Positions 8,601-18,907 of a stretch of DNA of 64,000 nucleotides are shown piece after piece. Source of the stretch: an uncultured Oscillospiraceae bacterium (GTDB taxonomy: Bacteria; Bacillota; Clostridia; Oscillospirales; Oscillospiraceae); assembly GCA_934622035.1 (NCBI GenBank), contig CAKTVG010000006.1, positions 1 to 64,000 on the forward strand. Reading direction: 5' to 3'. The notes beneath the pieces were generated by a model. It made no database searches and was not told where the DNA came from. It saw only the letters and a list, made by a program, of their open reading frames with translations. The position numbers were made by a program, and so were the translations under genes. Numbering within the stretch: position 1 is the first letter of the stretch; every line of letters starts with the position of its first letter.

Positions 8601-9227
8601 ATGCGCGAGACGTATTTGCAGGCCGGCTTCGTCCGCCTGTGCTGGCAGAAGCTTTTTCCCCTGATGGTGCTCAACGTGCTGTTTCTGCTGTGCTGTCTGG
8701 GCGTATTGACGATTCCGGCGGCTGCAACCGCGCTGTGCCGCGGTTGTCAGACGCTGCTTTTGGAGCAGCCGAGACCGTTTCGCAGCTTTTTCCGTGCCTT
8801 TCGCGCGCATCTGCTCACCGCGCTGCCGCTGGGGCTGATGTTTCCTGCGGCGCCTGCGCTTTTGAGCTATGGCTGCCTGTTTTACATGCAAAACGCCGCC
8901 CAGACGCCATTTTTGACCGTGTGTGCCGTTTTTTGCCTGCTGTGCGCATGCCTGACGTGCTTTGCCGCCTGCTTTGCCTATCCCATGCTCGCACGGGTGG
9001 AGCTGTCGCCCTGGGCAGTCATCAAGAACAGCTTTTTGCTGACGTTTCGCGGCTATGCTTTCGGCTGGCTGCTGCTTTCGGCGCTGCTTGCGGCTGCGCT
9101 CGCGGCGCTGTTTCCCTACACGCTCCCGCTGGTTCTGCTGCTGGGCGCATCGCTGCCCTGCTTCGCAGCGGTGCGGGGCACGCAGCCGGTGCTGGAGCGT
9201 CTGATTGAAAAGGAGGAAAATGAATGA
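8601..9227 (+). CDS. DUF624 (YesL-like) integral membrane protein
   Basis: The ATG at 8601 is preferred to the GTG at 8592, which overlaps the AGGAG ribosome binding site; 208 aa. Five or six hydrophobic segments are visible, beginning LFPLMVLNVLFLLCCLGVLTIPAAATAL. That first segment with the following Thr-Ile-Pro-Ala-Ala-Ala-Thr-Ala-Leu pattern is characteristic of DUF624. These proteins are found beside CUT1 sugar importers in Firmicutes; their function is unknown, with an accessory role in transporter assembly or regulation often proposed. Its stop overlaps the next start by 4 bp. Confidence 0.85.
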   Translation: MRETYLQAGFVRLCWQKLFPLMVLNVLFLLCCLGVLTIPAAATALCRGCQTLLLEQPRPFRSFFRAFRAHLLTALPLGLMFPAAPALLSYGCLFYMQNAAQTPFLTVCAVFCLLCACLTCFAACFAYPMLARVELSPWAVIKNSFLLTFRGYAFGWLLLSALLAAALAALFPYTLPLVLLLGASLPCFAAVRGTQPVLERLIEKEENE

Positions 9228-10840
9228 GTACTTTCTGGTGGAAAGAACGTATTTTTTATCAGATTTATCCGCGCAGCTTTCAGGATTCCAACGGCGACGG
9301 CATTGGAGATCTTCCGGGCATCATTTCCCGGCTGGACTACCTGAAATGGCTGGGCGTCGGGGCGATCTGGCTGTGCCCGGTGTATGATTCGCCGAACGCG
9401 GACATGGGCTATGACATTCGCAATTACGAGGCGATCATGGCCGAATTCGGGACGCTCGAGGACTTCGACCATCTCGTCTCCGAGCTGCACAAGCGCGACA
9501 TCAAGCTCATCATGGATTTGGTCGTCAACCATTCATCCGACGAGCACGCATGGTTTGTCGAGGTGCGGAAAAGCCGGGAGAATCCCTACCGCGACTACTA
9601 CATCTGGCGCGACGGAAAAAACGGCCGTGAGCCGAACAACTGGGCGTCCTTTTTCACGCCCTCCGCATGGAGCTACGACGAGCAGAGTAAGCAGTGGTAT
9701 CTGCATCTATTCAGCGAGAAGCAGCCGGATCTGAACTGGGAAAATCCCAAGCTGCGCGAAGAGATTTACGTCATGATGAACCGCTGGTTCGACCGCGGCG
9801 TGGACGGCTTCCGCATGGATGTCATCAGCCTGCTTGCCAAGGCGCCGGGGCTCCCGGACGGCAGGGGCGAGGGCTATGTCTTTGCACCGGAGTACTTTGC
9901 CTTCCAGCCAAAGCTGCACGACTATCTGAAGGAGATGCGCCGCCGCTGCTTTGACGGCCGCGACTGTATGTGCGTGGGCGAGACGACCTTCGTCACGCCG
10001 GAAAATGCCGACTCGGTCGTGGGCGACGGCACGGAGCTGGACCTGCTGTTCCAATTTGACTTCATGGACATCGACGGAGAAAACGGCAAATGGAACGTAA
10101 TCCCGTTTGATCTGAAGAAATTCAAAAAGCTCCTGGTCCGCTGGCAGTCGGCGGTCGATTGGAACACGCTGTTCTGGGGCAATCACGACCAGCCGCGCGC
10201 CGTTTCCCGCTTTGGCTCCACCGCGACAGAGGCGCTCCGCGTGCAGAGCGCCAAAATGCTGGCGACAGCCATGTATCTGCTGCGCGGTACACCGTTCTTA
10301 TACCAGGGAGAGGAAATCGGCATGACCAATTTCCCGTTTACAAGCTCCAAGCAGCTCCGGGACATCGAAAGCCTGAACCTGCTCAAGGAGACTAAAACGC
10401 CGCAGGAAGCGGCGTGGGCGTGGAACGGCATTCTGCACAAGGGGCGCGACAACGCCAGAACGCCCATGCAGTGGGAGGATGCGCCGGAGGCCGGCTTTAC
10501 GACGGGCGTGCCGTGGATTGAGGTAAATCCGAATTACCGGGAGATCAACGTGCGCCGCGCACAGGCAGAGCCGGATTCCATCCTGAATTTTTACCGCACG
10601 CTCCTGGCCCTGCGGCAGCAGACGCCCGCGCTGCGCGAGGGAACGTTCCGCCTGCTCCTGCCGGAGCACCCGCAGCTGCTGGCCTATGAGCGCGTCAGCG
10701 GGGCCGAACGTGTCCTTGTCTGCTGCAATTTCTCTGACAAAGCCGTCGAGCTGCCGCCGGAGATTACCGGTGCAAGCCTGCTCATCTCGGGCGTTCACGG
10801 CAGCCGCATGGAGCCGTTTGGTCTGGCGGTGCTGGCATAG
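9224..10840 (+). CDS. GH13 oligo-1,6-glucosidase (dextran glucosidase type)
   Basis: The 538-aa protein is a GH13_31-type glucosidase: KERIFYQIYPRSFQDSNGDG (8-26), region I DLVVNHSSDEH (98-108), region II GFRMDVI (195-201) with nucleophile Asp199, acid/base Glu253 in VGETTF, and Asp322 in WGNHDQPR. The residue after the nucleophile is Val200; valine here is the known determinant of alpha-1,6 specificity, whereas maltases carry Ala or Thr. There is no signal peptide, so it removes glucose from isomalto-oligosaccharides in the cytoplasm, finishing what the importer and GH66 enzyme begin. It ends the operon just before a strong terminator. DexB or MalL-like names would fit, but a trehalose-6-phosphate hydrolase is less likely given context. 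Confidence 0.92.
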   Translation: MSTFWWKERIFYQIYPRSFQDSNGDGIGDLPGIISRLDYLKWLGVGAIWLCPVYDSPNADMGYDIRNYEAIMAEFGTLEDFDHLVSELHKRDIKLIMDLVVNHSSDEHAWFVEVRKSRENPYRDYYIWRDGKNGREPNNWASFFTPSAWSYDEQSKQWYLHLFSEKQPDLNWENPKLREEIYVMMNRWFDRGVDGFRMDVISLLAKAPGLPDGRGEGYVFAPEYFAFQPKLHDYLKEMRRRCFDGRDCMCVGETTFVTPENADSVVGDGTELDLLFQFDFMDIDGENGKWNVIPFDLKKFKKLLVRWQSAVDWNTLFWGNHDQPRAVSRFGSTATEALRVQSAKMLATAMYLLRGTPFLYQGEEIGMTNFPFTSSKQLRDIESLNLLKETKTPQEAAWAWNGILHKGRDNARTPMQWEDAPEAGFTTGVPWIEVNPNYREINVRRAQAEPDSILNFYRTLLALRQQTPALREGTFRLLLPEHPQLLAYERVSGAERVLVCCNFSDKAVELPPEITGASLLISGVHGSRMEPFGLAVLA

Positions 10841-10847
10841 AAAGTTG

Positions 10848-10886
10848 AAATGCCGCTGGAATTCTTTGAGAATTCCAGCGGCATTT
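10848..10886. terminator. Bidirectional intrinsic terminator (glucan operon / MATE gene)
   Basis: An 18-bp perfect stem (10848-10865 with 10869-10886) with a 3-nt loop has A-runs on the left and T-runs on the right, between convergent genes. Confidence 0.9.
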
Positions 10887-10948
10887 TCTCCTGTTTCCGT
10901 GCCGGTTTGGCGCGGCTTTTGTGGCCTGCCAGACCCACTGTTCCTCTT

Positions 10949-12298
10949 TCACGCGAGACAAACACTCTCACAGTTCCGCTCCGGCAGCGCGCGCGTGTCC
11001 CTGCGGATGGTCAGCGCCGCGTAAACCGCCGTCACCAGCTCCGTGGCCGGCATGGCAAGCCAAACAGCGCTTCCGCCGCCGATGGCCGGAAGCACAAGAA
11101 TCAGCAGTCCGCTGATAACCAGGCCACGGGCCACGGAAACGGCAAAGGCCTGACCGGGCTTCATGATCGCCTGGAAATAGTAGGTTGAAAAAATGTTGAA
11201 CGGCAAAAGCAGGAAGGAAACCGCATAGGTGCGGATAATGGCCGGGGCCATTTCCAGAATTGCCTCCGTCGGACTCATAAACACGCGGATGTAGAAATTC
11301 GGGCACGCCATACTGAGCGCCGTCCAGAACACGCCGAAAAATGCCGTCGTCCACAGCGCCAGGCGAAGTGTTTCCCTGATGCGGCCGCCCTTTTCCGCGC
11401 CGAAGTTCGTGGACATGATCGGCTGCACGGCCTGCCCGACGCTGTAGGCGCAGCACTGTACAAAGGTGCTGACCTGAATGATGGGCCCGTAGACCGCCAA
11501 AGCGTTCGCGTCGAGATATTTCATGATCTGACGGTTGAACAGCACCGTCAGGATGCCCATTGCCACATCGATAAAGAAGGTGGAAAAGCCCGTGACGGTA
11601 ACCTCCCACAGCTTGTGCGGAAGCATTTCGGGCTTCACCAGGCGGAGCGTATTCTTACGGCTGATAAAATGCGTCAGCATCACGAGGAAGGAAATGCCGG
11701 AGCCGATGGCGGTGGCGAGTCCCGCGCCATAGATTCCCATGTCGCAGGTGAATACAAAGAAGTAATCGCCAAAGACATTGAAAATGCCGCCGGACAGCAC
11801 GCCAAGCGTCGCAAGGCCCGGATTGCCGTCGTTGCGCAGAAACGCCGCCAGCATCTGATTGAACAAAAACAGCGGGAACACGTATTTGATTGGCCGCATG
11901 TATTTCTCCGCCAGAAGGAGCAGAGCTTCATCTGCGCCGAAAAATGTGAGGATCGGAGCCTCGAAGCACATGATGCCGGCCCATGTCAAAGCGGCCAGAA
12001 GCACGGCACCGATCACGGAAGCCGTAAAGTATTGGTTCTCGCTTCCGTCGTGTTTTTCACCGCCGCGCTTTGTGCTGAAAATGACGCTGCCGCCGATGCC
12101 CATCAGCAGGCCGAAGCTGTAGATGATATTCCAGACCGGCGCGACGACCGCCAGCGCCGCCGTTCCCTGCGGCCCATGGTACTGGCCGACCATTGCCGTG
12201 TCGACGATTGAATAGACCGATGTAATCATGGCGCTGCCAAACGCGGCCGACAGGTATTTGAAATACATCGGCCTGATTTTTCCGTTCAGAAAATCCAT
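10949..12298 (-). CDS. MATE-family multidrug efflux transporter
   Basis: ATG at 12296-12298 follows AAAAGGAG at 9 nt; upstream in-frame codons lie inside the leader terminator and are not used. The 449-aa protein has twelve membrane segments in two halves, beginning NGKIRPMYFKYLSAAFGSAMITSVYSIVDTAMVGQ, the standard MATE opening. VAPVWNIIYSFGLLMGIGGSVIFS lies in the first half. It would export cationic drugs or dyes in exchange for Na+ or H+. It is monocistronic, with a consensus promoter, a leader ORF and an intrinsic terminator upstream (12321-12439), so expression is probably controlled by attenuation. The substrate is unknown. Confidence 0.9.
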   Translation of the reverse strand: MDFLNGKIRPMYFKYLSAAFGSAMITSVYSIVDTAMVGQYHGPQGTAALAVVAPVWNIIYSFGLLMGIGGSVIFSTKRGGEKHDGSENQYFTASVIGAVLLAALTWAGIMCFEAPILTFFGADEALLLLAEKYMRPIKYVFPLFLFNQMLAAFLRNDGNPGLATLGVLSGGIFNVFGDYFFVFTCDMGIYGAGLATAIGSGISFLVMLTHFISRKNTLRLVKPEMLPHKLWEVTVTGFSTFFIDVAMGILTVLFNRQIMKYLDANALAVYGPIIQVSTFVQCCAYSVGQAVQPIMSTNFGAEKGGRIRETLRLALWTTAFFGVFWTALSMACPNFYIRVFMSPTEAILEMAPAIIRTYAVSFLLLPFNIFSTYYFQAIMKPGQAFAVSVARGLVISGLLILVLPAIGGGSAVWLAMPATELVTAVYAALTIRRDTRALPERNCESVCLA

Positions 12299-12320
12299 GT
12301 TGTAATTCTCCTTTTCGCAT

Positions 12321-12368
12321 AAAAAAGCCGGACAGGAAACAGACATCTCAGTCTGTCTCTTGTCCGGC
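12321..12368 (-). promoter_or_regulatory. Leader terminator (attenuator) of the MATE gene
   Basis: Read on the minus strand, GCCGGACA (12368-12361) pairs with TGTCCGGC (12334-12327) and an inner ACAGAC-type stem (12339-12344 with 12351-12356) extends the hairpin, followed directly by six T (12326-12321). This is a textbook intrinsic terminator, yet it lies between the promoter and the MATE start, so transcription must read through it for the gene to be expressed. Confidence 0.8.
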
Positions 12369-12386
12369 TGTTGTTTCTTTGAACAA
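12348..12386 (-). CDS. Putative 12-residue leader peptide of the MATE attenuator
   Basis: On the minus strand GGAGGG (12396-12391) lies 4 nt before a TTG (12386-12384) that opens MFKETTAGQETD-stop (stop at 12350-12348). The reading frame runs through the 5' arm of the terminator hairpin, so a ribosome translating or stalled here would melt it. This geometry matches leader peptides of ribosome-targeting antibiotic attenuators in Firmicutes. The ORF is very short with a non-ATG start, so the call rests on position and the ribosome binding site only. Confidence 0.5.
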   Translation of the reverse strand: MFKETTAGQETD

Positions 12387-12410
12387 CTCGCCCTCCGAGC
12401 GAACGCAGCC

Positions 12411-12439
12411 ATTATAGCATAACGTTCGTCCGGCGTCAA
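12411..12439 (-). promoter_or_regulatory. SigmaA promoter of the MATE gene
   Basis: On the minus strand TTGACG (12439-12434), 17 bp, TATAAT (12416-12411). The predicted start at about 12404 gives a leader of about 105 nt containing the leader ORF and terminator. Confidence 0.85.
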
Positions 12440-12452
12440 GCCCTAAACCCGT

Positions 12453-13673
12453 TCAGGATTTGACCTTGCTCATGCGATAGAGCAGCTCCGCTGCGTCCAG
12501 GCGCGTCAGCACCGCCTCGCTCTCGCCAAGGACGACGCCCGCTTCGGCCAGCGCCTGCACCGCCGCCTGTCCGGCGTTTTCCGCACGCGCCGTGGACACC
12601 GGCAGCTGCCAGATTGCCTGAAGCATCACGGCCGCATCCTCCGCCGTCACCGGCTCATTGGGAAGGAAGACCAGGCCCTCCTCCGTGGCCGTTCCCTGCG
12701 CAATACCGCGCCGCATGGCCGAGGAAAGATAGGGCTGAAGCCAGGCGGCAGCATCCTGCGCGTCGGCAAAGCCGGAGACGGTCAGCGTCTCTTCCACGGG
12801 GACCTTGCCCAGCTTCATCGCCATCACGAGAAACTCCGCCCGCGTCACAGGCTCGTCAGCGCCATAGCAGAGCGTGCCACCGATGCTGCGGCCGCCGCAC
12901 AGCCCCGCGGTGCGTGTCCACATGGCTTCGAACTGCCCGCCGTTTCCCGCAAGGTCGGCAAAGGTACGACTCTCCGAGGGCTTCAGAATGCGGATTTTCA
13001 CGGTTCCCGGCTGGGAAACATTGCCCGCATCGTCGGTCACGGTAAAGGTGAAGCTGTCCTCACCCACCTTGTTTTTGTTCGGCGTGTAGACAAAGACGCC
13101 GTTTTCCTCCAGCTTTACGGTGCCGCGCTTGGGCTCGTCCACCAGCTGGAAGGTCAAGGGAGCGTTTTCCGGATCCGTTCCGGTGAGCTGTCCGTCATTT
13201 GCCACATTCTTGTAGGTTTCAAAGTCCGTATCGACCGCCTTCGGCGGCTCGTTTTTACCGGACTTGATGCGGATGGTCAGCGTCGCCTGCGAATCCAGGC
13301 GCGTGCCGCGGATGGGACAATAGGTCATCACGGCATCGCAGCCGCCCGCACAGTTCGGCTGGAGCGTCAGCCTGCTCAGGCAGTCGAGCGGCAGGACGTC
13401 GCCCGGCAGGATCTCGCGATTGCCCAGCCGGACGGCGGCGACAGTCTTATCCGGCACGCCGGTAACAAAAATACCGTTCAGATCTGTCAGTGTGTCGGCA
13501 TGGAAGTCCGCCTCGCAGAAGCAATATTCGGCGGAATAGAGCGTTTCCACATTGGTTGCGGCAACTGCCGCCGTGGGCGGCGCGCTGCTGGCCGCCGCAG
13601 AAAGGCACAACGCCCCGAGCAGGCAGGCAAGCACTGCCGCACGCAGCCAGGGGGAGCGAAGAATGGATCTCAT
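12453..13673 (-). CDS. Secreted SLH-domain protein with a cadherin-like (Ig-fold) repeat
   Basis: ATG at 13671-13673 follows AGGAGGG; 406 aa. Residues 1-29 are a signal peptide (LRAAVLACLLGALCLSAAASSA). The middle holds a tandem cadherin-like repeat: PPKAVDTDFETYKNVANDG, LTGTDPENAPLTFQLV, GTVKLEENGVFVYTPNKNKVGEDSFTFTVTDDAGN (about 150-240). The C-terminal half has three S-layer-homology-like units, the clearest beginning VTRAEFLVMAMKLG and FADAQDAAAWLQPYLSSAMRRGI. SLH domains bind pyruvylated wall polymers, so this should be surface-attached; function beyond adhesion or structure is not evident. Two close Cys pairs (YCFCEAD, CAGGCDAVMTYC) are unusual in such proteins. It stands alone, tail-to-head with the MATE promoter region. 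Confidence 0.82.
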   Translation of the reverse strand: MRSILRSPWLRAAVLACLLGALCLSAAASSAPPTAAVAATNVETLYSAEYCFCEADFHADTLTDLNGIFVTGVPDKTVAAVRLGNREILPGDVLPLDCLSRLTLQPNCAGGCDAVMTYCPIRGTRLDSQATLTIRIKSGKNEPPKAVDTDFETYKNVANDGQLTGTDPENAPLTFQLVDEPKRGTVKLEENGVFVYTPNKNKVGEDSFTFTVTDDAGNVSQPGTVKIRILKPSESRTFADLAGNGGQFEAMWTRTAGLCGGRSIGGTLCYGADEPVTRAEFLVMAMKLGKVPVEETLTVSGFADAQDAAAWLQPYLSSAMRRGIAQGTATEEGLVFLPNEPVTAEDAAVMLQAIWQLPVSTARAENAGQAAVQALAEAGVVLGESEAVLTRLDAAELLYRMSKVKS

Positions 13674-13744
13674 GGATTTCCCTCCTAAATTTTTCTTCGC
13701 ACATAGGATGAACGCTTTTCCCCGGAATATGCAGCAATTGGCAA

Positions 13745-13772
13745 AAAAAGCGCCGCAGCTGCGGCGCTTTTT
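13745..13772 (-). terminator. Intrinsic terminator of the gdpP-ftsH block
   Basis: A perfect 28-bp palindrome with core GCGCCGCAGCTGCGGCGC is followed by a T-run when read on the minus strand, 10 bp after the ftsH stop. Confidence 0.9.
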
Positions 13773-13782
13773 CAAGATAGAA

Positions 13783-15660
<1,878 letters not shown>

Positions 15661-15672
15661 GTCCTTACTCCT

Positions 15673-16212
15673 TTATTTGGAATAGACCTCCGGTTTCAGG
15701 ACGCCAACAAAGGGAAGGTTGCGGTAGAATTCCTGGTAATCCAGGCCGTAGCCGACCACAAACTCGTTCGGGATCGTGAAGCCAATATAGTCCGCATAGA
15801 TGTCGACCTGGCGGCGCTCGGGTTTATCGAGGAGGGTGCAGATTTTCAGAGACGCGGGTTCCATTTCACGAAGGTGCTCAGTCACATACTTCAGCGTCAG
15901 GCCGGTATCGAGAATGTCCTCGAGAATCACGACGTGACGGCCGCGAATGTCGCATGATACGTCCTTGAGCATCTTGACCTCGCCGCTGGTGGTGGTTCCT
16001 GCGCCGTAGGACGAGACTGCAAGGAAGTCATACTGGCAGCGGATCGGCGTCGCCTGAACCATGTCCGTGAAAAAGTTCACAACGCCCTTCAAAACGCCGA
16101 CAAAAATGGGCTCTTTGCCGTCGTAATCCTTCGCCAGCTGTTTGCCGAGCTCCGTAATGCGCTTCTGCAATTCCTCCTCAGAGATCAGAACGCGCGCGAT
16201 ATCTTCTACCAT
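15673..16212 (-). CDS. hpt: Hypoxanthine phosphoribosyltransferase
   Basis: ATG at 16210-16212 follows AGAGGAG and overlaps the end of tilS by 7 bp; 179 aa. It converts hypoxanthine or guanine plus PRPP to IMP or GMP. The PRPP-binding loop is HVVILEDILDTGLTLKYV, and the flexible catalytic loop region contains SSYGAGTTTSG. The purine-contact end IPNEFVVGYGLDYQEFYRNLP is complete. Besides salvage, the Bacillus enzyme pairs with TilS to regulate ftsH; the same gene order here makes such a link possible but unproven. Confidence 0.96.
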   Translation of the reverse strand: MVEDIARVLISEEELQKRITELGKQLAKDYDGKEPIFVGVLKGVVNFFTDMVQATPIRCQYDFLAVSSYGAGTTTSGEVKMLKDVSCDIRGRHVVILEDILDTGLTLKYVTEHLREMEPASLKICTLLDKPERRQVDIYADYIGFTIPNEFVVGYGLDYQEFYRNLPFVGVLKPEVYSK

Positions 16213-17540
16213 GGTACATCTCCTCTTTCTATTTGTATCATCAGGGCAGGCTCCCCTGCCGCAGGCCGACAAATTTCGCTCACGCCGATGCCCTCCACCG
16301 CCAGCACCTCCTGCCCTGCGGCAAAAACGCACAGTCCGTCGCGGACGGCGCGCGGAACGCGGCGGTCGATCATCAGCTTTTTCACGGCCGCACTGTGCCC
16401 GCCCGGCAGGCGAAGAGCATCGCCGGTCTGACGCGAACGAAGAACGACCGTATGATTTTTTATCATACCATATTTTATTGCAAATTGAAACCGTGTATTT
16501 TCCGTTTTTTCAAAAAAATCCACGATGCTGCACCGAATTTTCACATTTCCGCATACCGTCTCGCCCGGAACGCACAGCACGGTGCAGGGAAGCGTCCCGC
16601 AGGCCGCGGCGCAGAGCGTCAGATTCCCATAAACACGCCGCGCAATGCGCCCCTGCGGCAGGGAAACCTGCGCCGAAGGCGAGGCCGCCGAAAGCAGGTT
16701 CTGCACCGAAGCAACGTGCCTCTGTGCCAGATCACTGGGATAATAACGCCGCAGAAGAAGGCGGACGGCTCTGCGCTGCAAAACCTCCGGCGCACTGCGC
16801 AGCGCTTCGCAGCGCCAGGTCTCCTCTCCCTCTGCCGCAGCGTCAAGGAGCGCCAGCGCCTGCCGGTCGAGAAATTCGTCCTCCTCCCGCAGCAGGAGAG
16901 TCCGCTCCGTCAGCCGGGCGGGGAATGACGGCGATTCCGCGCAGAGCAGGGGCAAAACGCCGTGCCGCAGGCGGTTCCTCAGGCAGAAGTCCTCCGCATT
17001 CGTGGAATCCTCCGCAAACGGAACTCCTTCGTCCCGCAAAAAATCAATCAGCGCCGAATGGCGCGCGAAGAGCATGGGGCGCACGATTCTCCCGCGCACC
17101 GGCGGGATGCCGCATAGGCCGCGCAGACCCGTGCCGCGCAGCAGGTTTTCCAGCACGGTTTCGGCGTTGTCGTCGGCGGTGTGCGCCGTGGCAAGGCGGT
17201 CGCAGGAGAGCGTGTCAAAGAAAGCATAGCGCAGGCGGCGCGCCGTCTCTTCCACGCCGGCCGGGCCGTAAGCCTCCGGCGGGGCCGCGCCAAGCGCAAG
17301 CGGGATTCCGTGTGCTTCGCAGAACCGGCGCACCAGCGCCTCGTCCCGGTCGGACTCCGCGCCGCGCAGGCGGTGGTTGAAATGCGCCGCCTCCACGGTA
17401 ACGGAAAGCTCCCGCCGCAGGCTGTAAAGGCCCCACAGCATCGCCATGGAGTCCACGCCGCCGGAGACGGCGCAAATCACGCGGTCGCCCGGCGAAAACA
17501 GCCCCAGTCTCCGGCACCAGGAAAGCAACTCAGCCTTCAT
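16206..17540 (-). CDS. tilS: tRNA(Ile)-lysidine synthetase
   Basis: Two adjacent ATG codons (17543 and 17540) overlap the end of dnaB; the second lies 4 nt after GGAGG and is used, giving 444 aa. The N-terminal N-type ATP pyrophosphatase has the PP-loop AVSGGVDSMAML, then HFNHRLRGAESDRDEALV and the catalytic TAHTADDNAETVLENLLRGTGLRGLCGI. A TilS C-terminal domain follows (LRSRQTGDALRLPGGHSAAVKKLMIDRRVPR). The enzyme converts C34 of the tRNA-Ile CAU anticodon to lysidine, changing AUG to AUA decoding, and is essential. It is translationally coupled to dnaB upstream and hpt downstream. Confidence 0.95.
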   Translation of the reverse strand: MKAELLSWCRRLGLFSPGDRVICAVSGGVDSMAMLWGLYSLRRELSVTVEAAHFNHRLRGAESDRDEALVRRFCEAHGIPLALGAAPPEAYGPAGVEETARRLRYAFFDTLSCDRLATAHTADDNAETVLENLLRGTGLRGLCGIPPVRGRIVRPMLFARHSALIDFLRDEGVPFAEDSTNAEDFCLRNRLRHGVLPLLCAESPSFPARLTERTLLLREEDEFLDRQALALLDAAAEGEETWRCEALRSAPEVLQRRAVRLLLRRYYPSDLAQRHVASVQNLLSAASPSAQVSLPQGRIARRVYGNLTLCAAACGTLPCTVLCVPGETVCGNVKIRCSIVDFFEKTENTRFQFAIKYGMIKNHTVVLRSRQTGDALRLPGGHSAAVKKLMIDRRVPRAVRDGLCVFAAGQEVLAVEGIGVSEICRPAAGEPALMIQIERGDVPW

Positions 17541-18885
17541 CATGCCTCCACTCGCGGTCGGCAAAGGTGGTAAACTGCGGCAGCCATTGCAGCTCGACCG
17601 TGCCGGTCGAGCCGTGGCGGTTTTTCGCAACGATGCACTCGGCAACGTTTTTCTTATCGGTATCCTTATTATAATAGTCCTCGCGATAGAGGAACATGAC
17701 CTCGTCGGCATCCTGCTCGATGGAGCCGGATTCACGCAGATCGGAGATCATCGGCCGCTTATCCTGACGGCTTTCATTCGCACGGGAGAGCTGCGACAGG
17801 CAGATAACCGGCACATTCAGCTCCTTGGCCATGATTTTCAGGCTGCGGGAGATGTCCGAAACGACCTGCTGGCGGTTTTCTCCGGCGTTGCTCTTGCCCC
17901 CGGCGGAGACCATGAGCTGTAGATAGTCGATGATGACCAGCGCCAGGTCGTCGATGCGGCGGCACTTGGCGTTCATCTCCGCCACGGTGAGCGACGGGTT
18001 GTCGTCCACACGGATGTCCGTCTGCGCCAGCGCGGAGGCGGCAATGCCGATCTTGCTCCACTCGTCCACGGTGAGCTGGCCGGTGGTGAGCTTCTGGTTG
18101 TCCACGAAGCTCTCGCTCGCGATCAGGCGCGTGACCAGCTGCTGCTTGGACATTTCGAGGGAGAAGAATGCGACGGTGCGCTTTGGGTTCTTCTTCGCCA
18201 CGTTCAGCGCAAGGTTCAGCGCCATGGCGGTTTTGCCCATGCCGGGGCGCGCAGCAAGAATGAGCAGATCGGTCTTGTTCAGGCCGCTGATGAACTTGTC
18301 CAGATCGCGCAGGCCGGTCGAAAGGCCGGAAATATCGCTGCCGGACTCTGCCATCTCGGTCAGTCGGTCAAACACCTTCAAAAGAACCGTACCGATGTGC
18401 TCAAGGGACTCTCCGGTGTTGCCGCGGCGCAGGGCAAAGATGCGCTTTTCCGCCGCCTCCAGCACGTCCGAGGCCGTACCTCCGCCGGTGTAGACCGTCT
18501 CGATGATGTCCGAGGCCGTCTCCGTCAGGCGGCGCAGCAGCGCCTTATCGTGCACGATCTGAGCATACTGCTTGGCGTTGGCCGCCGTCGGCGTGATTTC
18601 CATGAGCTGCATGAGATACTTCGAGGAGCTTTCCTCGTCGTAAACCCCGCGCTCACGCATTTTATCCAGCACCGTCACAGGATCAATCACCTGCGAATAG
18701 CTGAACATCTCATAAACCGTTTCGTAGATTTCGCGGTTGGTCTGGAGATAGAAATCGTCCGGGCGCACGATGCCCACGATATCGTTGATGCAGCGGCTGT
18801 CGATGAGCACGGAGCCCAGGACGGCCTGCTCGGCCTCTGCCGAATGCGGCGCCTGCCGGGAGAGCAGTTCTTCTGTTGTGGGCAT
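17530..18885 (-). CDS. dnaB: Replicative DNA helicase DnaB
   Basis: The 451-aa protein has an N-terminal domain (EAEQAVLGSVLIDSRCINDIV), a linker helix region and a RecA-like C-terminal domain with Walker A AARPGMGKTAMAL, Walker B ALVIIDYLQLM and the arginine-finger end REDYYN. It unwinds DNA at the replication fork. It follows rplI by 22 bp, the same order as in many Firmicutes (gdpP-rplI-dnaB). No intein is present. Confidence 0.97.
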   Translation of the reverse strand: MPTTEELLSRQAPHSAEAEQAVLGSVLIDSRCINDIVGIVRPDDFYLQTNREIYETVYEMFSYSQVIDPVTVLDKMRERGVYDEESSSKYLMQLMEITPTAANAKQYAQIVHDKALLRRLTETASDIIETVYTGGGTASDVLEAAEKRIFALRRGNTGESLEHIGTVLLKVFDRLTEMAESGSDISGLSTGLRDLDKFISGLNKTDLLILAARPGMGKTAMALNLALNVAKKNPKRTVAFFSLEMSKQQLVTRLIASESFVDNQKLTTGQLTVDEWSKIGIAASALAQTDIRVDDNPSLTVAEMNAKCRRIDDLALVIIDYLQLMVSAGGKSNAGENRQQVVSDISRSLKIMAKELNVPVICLSQLSRANESRQDKRPMISDLRESGSIEQDADEVMFLYREDYYNKDTDKKNVAECIVAKNRHGSTGTVELQWLPQFTTFADREWRHDEG

Positions 18886-18907
18886 AAAAACCGCCCCTTT
18901 CCGCTTG

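Noticed and set aside
12299..12439. N-terminal extension of the first MATE protein
   Set aside because: The in-frame extension would be translated across the promoter -10 and the terminator; ATG 12298 has AAGGAG and the normal MATE start.
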